Assembly: GCA_024709285.1 (NCBI GenBank)
Contig: JANJWY010000011.1
Location: 1-5,765, forward strand
Direction of reading: 5' to 3'
DNA from: Erysipelotrichaceae bacterium
Lineage (GTDB): Bacteria > Bacillota_I > Bacilli_A > Erysipelotrichales > Erysipelotrichaceae
DNA: 5,765 nucleotides
Each line of letters begins with the position of its first letter. Within the stretch, counting starts at the first letter, position 1. Shown piece by piece: positions 1 through 5,765 of this stretch. The position numbers and the translations under genes were made by a program. The notes under the pieces are model-generated. The model was not told the origin of the DNA. It searched no databases and saw only the letters and a program-made list of their open reading frames with translations.

Positions 1-17
1 TTATAGCAAAATTCTGA

Positions 18-1631
18 TTAATTTCCATGACTTTTCGCTACCTTTTGAGCCATCAGAGAAATCTTACGTCTGCCTAAAAACTTTGAAATCGTCACGGTTG
101 CGATTACATCCAAGATGCCACCATTTCGGGTAGAATCATCAATATCACTGAAAAGCACAACTTCTGCTTCCTCATTTCCAACTGAAACCAGCCATTTGCT
201 GAAATTACGATTGCTGTTATGCATGGGTCGTATGACTCGCAATCCTTCCAGAAAGACCAACGGCCGTTCAAAACTCTGACCAAAAGGTGCAAACTGTTCA
301 AACTCCTCTATTGCACGCAAATTTAGAATATCGGCTGAGATGCGAAGCACTTCAACTACATCATCTTCCAAATGTTCCATAAGGTCATTGACACCTGTGA
401 TCATGAATTTACTGAAATCATCAAACTGATCGTTGCCGACCTCCAAACCTGCCGCTTGGGCATGCCCGCCAAAATGAAGCAAGTGTTCTTGAGCTTCACT
501 AAGCAATTCATGCAAATTGATTGATGAACTGCGTCCGCTGCCTTTGTAACTGCCATCCTTCTGAGCCAGTACGATCGTCGGTTTTCCCGTCTCTTTGCTG
601 ATTTGTCCGGCTGTGATACCAACCAAACCTTCATGAAACGACGGATGAGTTATGATAAGAAGTTTTTCATCCGAAATCTGTTCTTTTGACAGTTCATACA
701 TTTGCGAACTCAGTTGGCGACGCACTTGATTCAATTCTTTGATGCTTGTAGAGACACTGAGAATTTCATCTTTATTTTCACTGAGCATATATCGGACGAT
801 CTGATTGACATTGGCCCGATCAGACAGACGACCGACGACATTGAGCTTCGGCACGATCTGAAATGCAATCAATCCTTCATCGTACTCATTTGTATTTTTA
901 TCAAGCAGCGCTGAGAATTGCAAAAGCGGTGCATGATTTAGTGACTTCAACCCTTCGATAACCAAAGTACGGTTGTAATTCCATAGAGGCATCATATCCC
1001 CGATCGTAGCGACCCCGGCCAGCTGAACCATTTTGTCATTTTCCATTCCCAAAGCTGCGCATATAAGATAGACCAAACCGGAAGTACACATGCTCTTATA
1101 AACCTCCGGAAGATGATCGGGATGCAGCAGCACATGCGCATTCACTTGTTGGCTGATGACATGATGATCAATGATCAAAAGCAAAGAACCGGAAGTCATA
1201 ATCAACTGGTTGACATCATGCGTAGAAACACCGTTATCAACCAGAATGAAAAAGTTGTATCCCTTCTCAAGTGCAGATTGAATCGTAGCCTCTTTGGTCC
1301 CATAACCTTCCTTAAGCCGGTCGGGAATATAGTATCCCACTGTAAAACCAAGTCGCTGACACAAATCGACCATCATGGAAGTCGAACAAATACCGTCTGC
1401 ATCGTAATCACCGCAAATCATGATTTTGCGGTTTTCCCTTTTGGCGACATTAAACAGATTCGCCGCATCATTGATGAGCTGACTGTCCTCAAAAAGTGGA
1501 CAACCGTTAACCAGTTGGTCGATTTGACTGTCTGACAAATTCATCGAAGACAGCATAAGTTTCGTATATTCATAGTGAAAATGACTTTCAAGACGATTAT
1601 CCAGCAAGTTCAGATCTTTGATGGCATACAT
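18..1631 (-). CDS. recJ: RecJ, single-stranded-DNA-specific 5'-3' exonuclease (DHH/DHHA1 family)
   Basis: RecJ degrades single-stranded DNA 5' to 3' in recombination, mismatch and base-excision repair, using a metal-ion centre. The preferred protein is 537 residues. Motifs in order: GDYDADG (74-80), YIPDRLKEGYG (101-111), VDNGVS (131-136), the family DHH (155-157), GVATIGDMMPL (206-216), PKLNVVGRLSD (261-271), SGRSS (365-369), and the DHHA1 motif GGHAQAAG (388-395). A C-terminal OB-fold-like region (about 435-537) includes FAPFGQSFERP (447-457), which departs from the more usual PFG.GNP.P. All metal-ligand motifs are present, so it should be active. The length resembles the core RecJ of E. 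coli or Thermus; the extra C-terminal domain of long Bacillus RecJ is absent and the frame ends cleanly in TAA. Placement after secDF matches a gene order known in Bacillus, where apt and relA follow; the window ends before that can be tested. Confidence 0.95.
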   Translation of the reverse strand: MYAIKDLNLLDNRLESHFHYEYTKLMLSSMNLSDSQIDQLVNGCPLFEDSQLINDAANLFNVAKRENRKIMICGDYDADGICSTSMMVDLCQRLGFTVGYYIPDRLKEGYGTKEATIQSALEKGYNFFILVDNGVSTHDVNQLIMTSGSLLLIIDHHVISQQVNAHVLLHPDHLPEVYKSMCTSGLVYLICAALGMENDKMVQLAGVATIGDMMPLWNYNRTLVIEGLKSLNHAPLLQFSALLDKNTNEYDEGLIAFQIVPKLNVVGRLSDRANVNQIVRYMLSENKDEILSVSTSIKELNQVRRQLSSQMYELSKEQISDEKLLIITHPSFHEGLVGITAGQISKETGKPTIVLAQKDGSYKGSGRSSSINLHELLSEAQEHLLHFGGHAQAAGLEVGNDQFDDFSKFMITGVNDLMEHLEDDVVEVLRISADILNLRAIEEFEQFAPFGQSFERPLVFLEGLRVIRPMHNSNRNFSKWLVSVGNEEAEVVLFSDIDDSTRNGGILDVIATVTISKFLGRRKISLMAQKVAKSHGN

Positions 1632-1637
1632 AGTTTT

Positions 1638-1644
1638 CCTCCTT
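1638..1644 (-). promoter_or_regulatory. Ribosome binding site deciding the recJ start
   Basis: The minus strand reads AAGGAGG, a near-perfect Shine-Dalgarno sequence, six bases before the ATG at 1631. A longer in-frame version would begin with TTG at 1661, inside the hairpin loop and without a ribosome binding site, so the ATG at 1631 is preferred. Confidence 0.85.
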
Positions 1645-1649
1645 AAGCG

Positions 1650-1669
1650 AAAAAAGGGCAAAGCCCTTT
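1650..1669 (-). terminator. Intrinsic-terminator-like hairpin between secDF and recJ
   Basis: In the minus-strand transcript, AAAGGGC (1669-1663) pairs perfectly with GCCCUUU (1659-1653) around a three-base UUU loop, and the run of six U residues (1655-1650) follows. The stem starts inside the secDF stop codon. With only four G:C pairs and half of the U-run used in the stem, it may be a weak or partial terminator. It lies six bases before the recJ ribosome binding site, so it could lower recJ expression relative to secDF or protect the 3' end of the secDF message. No obvious separate recJ promoter is visible, so recJ presumably relies on read-through. Confidence 0.6.
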
Positions 1670-3953
1670 AGTCATTGATACCGATGATCGTCATTTCATC
1701 CAAAGCTTCTTTTTTACGAGGTTTTTTGGCTTTTTGAGACTGCGGTTTTTTATTGATACGGATATAATACCAAAGCTGTGCGGCAATGAAAATCGAGGAG
1801 TATGCTCCGGCAAACAAACCGATCAACATGGCAAAGTTGAATTCAAAGATTTCCGGTGAACCAATAGTGATCAGTGCTAATACCGGTAAAATCGTTGTCA
1901 ATGTATTGAATAATGAACGCCACAAGGTCACTTGTAACGATGAATTAACGATCTGACGATAATCTGCTTTAGAAATATGCGGTTTAGACCAATGTCGGAC
2001 AGAATCACGGATACGGTCAAAGACAACGATGGAATCATCCACCGAATACCCGATAATGGCAAGAATGACCGCCACTAACTCCGTATTGACTTCGATTCTG
2101 AAAATTGCGAATACACCCAGTACGATAAAAATGTCATGCAATAAGGCAATGATCGTTCCTAAAGCATAATCCCACTCAAATCGTAAGGTGATGTAAACCA
2201 TCATCAGCACCCAAGCCAACAATGATAACGTCAGGGCATTGATGACCAACTCCCTGCCAACGACAGGGGTAACCACGACATCATTTGCTTCATGACCATA
2301 CTTTTCTTCAATAAATAATTTCAATGCACGTAAGTTTTCTGTTGACTCCGTCTCACGCGTCGTAACATAAGCGATATCATCACCGGCAAACTGTACTGAA
2401 ATACTGTCATATCCAAACTCGGCAAAGTCAGCACGGATTTCTTCCAACGTCAACGGAATATCCGATTGCATCGTGATTTTCGTACCGCTGGAGAAGTCGA
2501 TGCCTAGATTGAATCCATCGATTCCACGGAAACTGTTGATTGCAAACAAAGAAAAGCCTAAAATCAAAATTGTTGCACTGACAATCAGAAACTTCTTGGA
2601 TTCTTTTACAAAATCAACTTTTGTAAACGGACCAAAATACTTCTGATTTTCTCCTTTGGTAACATCAGGGATATTGGAAGGTTTGACACCAAACAATCCC
2701 TTTTTATTATTGAAATATTTCGAACGGACCAATAAGCCCAGTAAGAACTTCGTAAAGTAAACATTGAGTACCACAGTTACAAAAACAGTAACCATCAACA
2801 TTGTTGCGAAACCTTTGACAGCTCCGGTACCCATGATATACATGATCAAGGCTGCGATAAAGGTCGTAAACTGAGAATCAAATATCGTCCAGAAAGCCAA
2901 CTGATGACCTTCTACATACGCTTTCTCCAGAGTTCTGCCTAAATACAACTCATCCTTGATACGCTCAAAAGTAATGATATTGGCATCAACGGTCATACCG
3001 ACCCCTAAGACCAATGCGGCGATTCCCGGTAAGGTAAACACGCCACCCATGCTGTTGTACAAAAACAGTACGACAAACACATACAAGAACAGCATGATCG
3101 CAGCAACGATACCCGGCAGTTTATATACCAGGATCATGGCAGCCATAACCAGGAAAATACCGACGATACCGGCAAACATCGTCTGATTGAATGCAGAAAT
3201 ACCAAACTCGGCACTGACGACATTGGAGTACAATTCCGTCATTTTCACCGGCAACGAACCAGAATTAATCAAATCGGCCAGTTCACGTGCCTCGGCATCA
3301 GTGAAACTGCCCTTGATGATGGCATCTCCCTTGATTCCGGCAGATACGGTAGCGGCTGAAATATACTTTTGCTGACCGGTAGCTTCCTTCAGTTTCTCGG
3401 CATCATATGAGTCACCTTCTTCAAAATCCAGCCAGGTAACGATAAAATTCTTTCCGGCACCCATCTTAGAAACTTTTTCAGTCAGTTCGAAAAACTTGTC
3501 CTGATCGGCAATCTTCAAAGAAACGACCGGAACGCCGTTTTCAAAACCTAGCGAAGCCCCGCCTTCCGTCAAAATCGTCGCATCCGCCAGAAGATTATCA
3601 TCCACATCACGGAATGTCAGATTCGCCGTTGCGGAAATGATACGGCGAGCCTGTTCCTGATCGGAAACACCGGCTAACTGTACACGGATCCGGTTTTCAC
3701 CTTCGATCACGATTTCCGGTTCGCTGACACCCAAAACGTCGATACGTTTGGAAACCGATCGGGCTACCGCTGCCATCGAAGGCAGTTCACCACCGACATC
3801 CAACGGACTGACTTCATAAACAATTTCAAATCCCCCTTGCAAATCCAATCCAAGGGTCATATTCTTCTCTACATCTTTCGCAAAAAAGGCGATCATCGTG
3901 AATATGGCGATAACCGTCAATGCGAAGATAACTAAACGTGGTCTTGCTTTCAT
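1668..3953 (-). CDS. secDF: SecDF, fused protein-export membrane protein (SecD-SecF)
   Basis: This RND-type membrane protein works with SecYEG and SecA and uses the proton gradient to pull secreted proteins across the membrane. At 761 residues it is a single chain of SecD followed by SecF, as in Bacillus. SecD half: membrane helix 1 (about 8-25), LGLDLQGG motif (34-41), a large extracytoplasmic P1 domain (to about 245) ending near SGSLPV (231-236), then five helices (about 255-410) with VDANI...FERIKDE (322-335). SecF half: helix 7 (about 454-472), GIDFSSGT (484-491; usually GIDFxGG), the smaller P4 domain (to about 565), then five helices (570-733) with GYSVDDSIVVFDRIRD (635-650). The aspartates in the two VDxxI/VDDS motifs and the arginine R679 region match those implicated in proton transport. 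The tail (735-748) is lysine/arginine rich and should be cytoplasmic. A strong GAAGGAG lies seven bases before the start. The gene looks intact. Confidence 0.97.
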   Translation of the reverse strand: MKARPRLVIFALTVIAIFTMIAFFAKDVEKNMTLGLDLQGGFEIVYEVSPLDVGGELPSMAAVARSVSKRIDVLGVSEPEIVIEGENRIRVQLAGVSDQEQARRIISATANLTFRDVDDNLLADATILTEGGASLGFENGVPVVSLKIADQDKFFELTEKVSKMGAGKNFIVTWLDFEEGDSYDAEKLKEATGQQKYISAATVSAGIKGDAIIKGSFTDAEARELADLINSGSLPVKMTELYSNVVSAEFGISAFNQTMFAGIVGIFLVMAAMILVYKLPGIVAAIMLFLYVFVVLFLYNSMGGVFTLPGIAALVLGVGMTVDANIITFERIKDELYLGRTLEKAYVEGHQLAFWTIFDSQFTTFIAALIMYIMGTGAVKGFATMLMVTVFVTVVLNVYFTKFLLGLLVRSKYFNNKKGLFGVKPSNIPDVTKGENQKYFGPFTKVDFVKESKKFLIVSATILILGFSLFAINSFRGIDGFNLGIDFSSGTKITMQSDIPLTLEEIRADFAEFGYDSISVQFAGDDIAYVTTRETESTENLRALKLFIEEKYGHEANDVVVTPVVGRELVINALTLSLLAWVLMMVYITLRFEWDYALGTIIALLHDIFIVLGVFAIFRIEVNTELVAVILAIIGYSVDDSIVVFDRIRDSVRHWSKPHISKADYRQIVNSSLQVTLWRSLFNTLTTILPVLALITIGSPEIFEFNFAMLIGLFAGAYSSIFIAAQLWYYIRINKKPQSQKAKKPRKKEALDEMTIIGIND

Positions 3954-4234
3954 TTGCTTACTCCTTCAATCAAATCATCAAAGTCACTTAATTTCTTCTT
4001 ACTGCCATCCATGATGGCTTGTTTTGATAATACCACGACGACCTCATCGGCATTCAGCCGATATAAATCTTCGACGGCTTCATGCAGGCTCAAGGGAATT
4101 CCCTTACGCCACATCCACCCAAACATTACGTGTTCCAGCTGCTGATAACTCAGCTGAGCCAAACCATCGCGTTGCAGCATCTGCAGCTTAAGCACCATCG
4201 CCAACTGAAGCTGACGGTTGCTCTTATCAATCAT
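3950..4234 (-). CDS. ComN/YrzD-like small protein (putative post-transcriptional regulator family)
   Basis: A 94-residue soluble protein with no signal peptide or membrane segment. It appears mostly helical: an N-terminal Gln/Leu-rich helix (about 7-24), a W-x-W patch (GWMW, 39-42), then LSLHEAVEDLYRL (48-60) and a hydrophobic strand or helix (DEVVVVLSKQAI, 63-74), with a charged C-terminus. The LHE..xDxxxL pattern, the length and the place directly upstream of secDF resemble the Bacillus ComN (YrzD) family, known there as a post-transcriptional regulator of the comE competence operon and a DivIVA partner. I assign the family from pattern and synteny, not alignment, and no competence genes are visible here, so its target in this organism is unknown. 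The stop TGA overlaps the secDF ATG by four bases (ATGA), and its last codons contain the secDF ribosome binding site, so translation of the two is probably coupled. Confidence 0.68.
   Translation of the reverse strand: MIDKSNRQLQLAMVLKLQMLQRDGLAQLSYQQLEHVMFGWMWRKGIPLSLHEAVEDLYRLNADEVVVVLSKQAIMDGSKKKLSDFDDLIEGVSK
3961..3967 (-). promoter_or_regulatory. Ribosome binding site of secDF, inside the ComN-like gene
   Basis: The minus strand reads GAAGGAG, seven bases before the secDF ATG at 3953. It is embedded in the last codons of the ComN-like reading frame and fixes the secDF start that overlaps that gene's stop codon. Confidence 0.75.
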
Positions 4235-4239
4235 AAAAA

Positions 4240-4250
4240 CTCCCCTTCCT
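4240..4250 (-). promoter_or_regulatory. Ribosome binding site of the ComN-like gene
   Basis: The minus strand reads AGGAAGGGGAG, ending five T residues before the ATG at 4234. The purine-rich block is a good Shine-Dalgarno match with acceptable spacing and supports this start codon. Confidence 0.7.
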
Positions 4251-4264
4251 TGTCGCCTTTACCT

Positions 4265-4293
4265 ATTATAAAGCAAACAGTGACAAATGTGTA
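4265..4293 (-). promoter_or_regulatory. Candidate sigma-A promoter for the comN-like/secDF/recJ block
   Basis: In the 65-base gap after murD, the minus strand carries a perfect -10 hexamer TATAAT (4265-4270). Exactly 17 bases upstream is TACACA (4288-4293), which matches the -35 consensus TTGACA at four of six positions. Transcription would start near 4258, leaving a leader of about 24 bases before the ComN-like start codon. The -35 lies just after the murD stop codon. No terminator-like hairpin is visible after murD, so this promoter would add to read-through from the mraY-murD transcript, not replace it. The site is a motif match only. Confidence 0.5.
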
Positions 4294-4299
4294 TGGTTT

Positions 4300-5607
4300 T
4301 TACTCCAGGTTATTAACCAGATCCTTAAATATTTTGCCTCTTTGCTCATAATTGTCAAACTGGTCGTAGGATGCGCAGGCCGGTGAGAACAAGACGGTAT
4401 CTCCAGGTTGGCTCAACTGTGATGCCAATCTGAGGGCCTCCCCAAGTGTCTCAACGACAAACGCAGCCGGATATAACTCTTTTAACTGAAATTTCGTTGT
4501 TCCGTATACGATCATTTTCGCAACATTTGAAAGATATGGCCGTAAATCTTCAAATCCGGTATGCTTGTCATACCCTCCCGCCAGCAAGATGACCGGTTCA
4601 CTAAATGATTTCAAGGCAATGATCGTCGCATCGGTATTGGTTCCCTTCGAATCATTGTAATACTTGACGCCATTTACTTCTTTGACAAATTCAATGCGGT
4701 GCTCCACGCCTTTAAACTCACGTATCACCTGGCGGATCGTATTTCGATCAATTCCCAACACAAATGCCATTGCCCCGGCAACCATGGCATTTATTACATT
4801 ATGTCTGCCCAATATTTGCAAATCTTCTAGATGAAACAACGGATCCCCATACAGTTGCACGATTCCGTCCTTAACATAACAGTCACACGGCTGATCAACC
4901 GAGAATGTAAGTACTTTACATTTTAAACCCGTTGTCCGTGATACGATTTCAGGATCATCCATGTTGAGCAAAAAAACATCTTCAACATCCATATTTTTGA
5001 AAATCAGTGTTTTTGCCTGATAGTATTCTTCTAAATCTGCAAACACATCCAAATGATCAGGAGACAGATTCATGATGACCGAACATTTCGGCTTAAATTT
5101 CTCAGTACCGATCAACTGAAATGCTGCAATCTCACATGCCACCAAAGCATCGCAATCCCCGTTTTTTTCAACGATTTCGCTGATCGGCAAACCGATATTG
5201 CCACCGGTAAATGACACTCTGTCACCTTTCGCTAATATCTCCCCTAAAAGGGTGGTTACGGTTGTCTTTCCGTTGGTACCTGTAATTGCACCAATCTGAT
5301 AATGCGGAGCATATCGCAAGGCGATTTCGATTTCATTATAAATGAAGTGTTTCTCACTTAATTTTCGGATAAACGGTGACTTATGCGAAATTCCGGGATT
5401 TTTGATGACCAACTCATAATCCATATCCAGCAAGTATTCCGGATGTCCGCCGTCATTGACCTCGATACCTTTATCAGTCAATGATTTTTTCACAACAGAA
5501 TCCAAAGGTTTTAAATCCGTTAAAATGACTTCAAATCCTTGTTTGCGCATTAAGCGTGCGATCGCTAAACCGCTGCGGGCGGCACCGATGATCAGAACTT
5601 TGCTCAT
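4300..5607 (-). CDS. murD: MurD, UDP-N-acetylmuramoyl-L-alanine:D-glutamate ligase
   Basis: This cytoplasmic ATP-dependent ligase adds D-glutamate to UDP-MurNAc-L-alanine in peptidoglycan precursor synthesis. The 435-residue length is typical. Domains in order: an N-terminal Rossmann-like UDP-binding domain (about 1-100) with GAARSG (8-13); a central ATPase domain with P-loop TGTNGKTT (109-116), GGNIG (135-139), SPDHLD (182-187) and K199 in YYQAK, the expected carbamylated lysine; and a C-terminal domain (about 300-435) with EHRIEF (302-307), NDSKGTN (318-324), GGYDK (344-348) and SPACASYDQFDNYEQRG (408-424). All are MurD hallmarks, so the gene looks intact. One deviation is EIAAFQL (159-165), where the family usually has E-L-S-S-F-Q-L. 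The ATG overlaps the mraY stop by four bases (ATGA) and has only a weak AGG upstream, so translation probably depends on coupling to mraY. Downstream comes the ComN-like gene after 65 bases, not the ftsW or murG often found next to murD. Confidence 0.97.
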   Translation of the reverse strand: MSKVLIIGAARSGLAIARLMRKQGFEVILTDLKPLDSVVKKSLTDKGIEVNDGGHPEYLLDMDYELVIKNPGISHKSPFIRKLSEKHFIYNEIEIALRYAPHYQIGAITGTNGKTTVTTLLGEILAKGDRVSFTGGNIGLPISEIVEKNGDCDALVACEIAAFQLIGTEKFKPKCSVIMNLSPDHLDVFADLEEYYQAKTLIFKNMDVEDVFLLNMDDPEIVSRTTGLKCKVLTFSVDQPCDCYVKDGIVQLYGDPLFHLEDLQILGRHNVINAMVAGAMAFVLGIDRNTIRQVIREFKGVEHRIEFVKEVNGVKYYNDSKGTNTDATIIALKSFSEPVILLAGGYDKHTGFEDLRPYLSNVAKMIVYGTTKFQLKELYPAAFVVETLGEALRLASQLSQPGDTVLFSPACASYDQFDNYEQRGKIFKDLVNNLE

Positions 5608-5765
5608 AAATTACCTATTAATACGCCCAGCAAGGCAAATATAAATCCAAGCATCCAGAAAAAGTGGACGACCCGTACTTCTTTCCACCCGGAAAGCACA
5701 AACGAATAATGAATCGGCGTATACTTAAATACTCTTTTCTTACGGATTTTGACCGAACCGATCTG
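5604..5765 (-). CDS. mraY: MraY, phospho-N-acetylmuramoyl-pentapeptide-transferase, C-terminal fragment
   Basis: Only the last 53 residues are in the window; the 5' part lies beyond the right edge. MraY is an integral membrane enzyme that transfers phospho-MurNAc-pentapeptide from UDP to undecaprenyl phosphate, forming lipid I. The fragment has a basic stretch (KIRKKRVFK, residues 6-14 of the fragment), then TPIH followed by a SGW motif (25-27), then one hydrophobic segment (about 32-51) that would be the last membrane helix. This matches the MraY C-terminus, normally TPIHHHFEL..GWSE..V. Unusually, the invariant-looking His triad reads H-Y-S here, and the usual FE after it reads FV. The stop codon TGA shares ATGA with the murD start, so the two are probably co-transcribed and translationally coupled. 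The identification rests on a short tail plus the murD neighbour; a divergent MraY homologue of different specificity cannot be excluded. Confidence 0.86.
   Translation of the reverse strand, partial: QIGSVKIRKKRVFKYTPIHYSFVLSGWKEVRVVHFFWMLGFIFALLGVLIGNL

Noticed and set aside
1113..1535. A 140-codon open frame on the plus strand inside recJ
   Set aside because: It lies wholly antisense to a clearly conserved part of recJ, encodes no recognisable motif, and lacks a convincing ribosome binding site; it is a shadow of the real gene.
1632..1661. A 10-residue N-terminal extension of RecJ starting at TTG (1661)
   Set aside because: It begins in the hairpin loop with a rare start codon and no ribosome binding site, while the ATG at 1631 has AAGGAGG six bases upstream and gives a normal-looking RecJ N-terminus.
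2956..3375. Two adjacent plus-strand open frames inside secDF
   Set aside because: Both are antisense to strongly conserved SecD coding sequence and are rich in Ile/Ala/Thr/Pro as expected from the reverse of hydrophobic membrane codons.
4171..4187. Short CTGCAG-containing repeat within the ComN-like gene
   Set aside because: It is a chance repeat of leucine/glutamine codons within a coding region, too short to be a regulatory or mobile structure.
4281..4288. TTGTCA on the minus strand as an alternative -35 element
   Set aside because: Its spacing to TATAAT is only about 10 bases, too short for a sigma-A promoter; TACACA at 17 bases is the better, though weaker, hexamer.
4082..4351. An 89-codon open frame on the plus strand spanning the ComN-like gene and the gap
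   Set aside because: It runs antisense across the ComN-like gene, the candidate promoter and the murD end, and has low-complexity composition without a recognisable domain. The minus-strand gene has the better ribosome binding site and conserved context.

Overview
The window holds five protein-coding genes, all on the minus strand, packed almost without gaps. In transcription order (high to low coordinates) they are: the 3' end of mraY (cut by the window edge), murD, a small ComN/YrzD-like gene, a fused secDF, and recJ. The only sizeable non-coding stretches are a 65-base gap between murD and the ComN-like gene, a gap of about 36 bases between secDF and recJ, and 17 bases after recJ in which I see nothing.

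The gene content points to a Bacillota (Firmicutes) bacterium of moderate to low GC. SecD and SecF are fused into one chain, and a ComN-type small protein sits directly upstream of secDF with recJ downstream, an order I recall from Bacillus (comN-secDF-recJ). Shine-Dalgarno sites before three of the genes are strong (for example AAGGAGG). RecJ is of the short core type (about 537 residues) rather than the long Bacillus type (close to 800), and the MraY tail diverges from the usual consensus. A lineage away from the classical bacilli, such as Erysipelotrichia, would fit, but this is inference and not proven by the sequence.

Functionally there are two blocks. The upstream block (mraY, murD; ATGA overlap) carries consecutive or nearly consecutive steps of peptidoglycan precursor synthesis: MurD adds D-glutamate to UDP-MurNAc-L-Ala in the cytoplasm, and MraY later transfers the finished pentapeptide to the undecaprenyl carrier in the membrane. 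The downstream block (comN-like, secDF; ATGA overlap; then recJ) combines protein export with a single-strand DNA exonuclease. A candidate sigma-A promoter lies in the gap between the blocks, but I see no terminator after murD, so read-through is likely. A compact hairpin with a U-run lies between secDF and recJ and may reduce recJ transcription.

This is largely a housekeeping region. I find no mobile element, CRISPR array, tRNA, rRNA or clear new system. The points worth a second look are the altered histidine triad of MraY, the AA replacement in MurD's usual SSFQL motif, the direct junction of the cell-wall cluster to secDF-recJ without ftsW/murG, and the hairpin before recJ.
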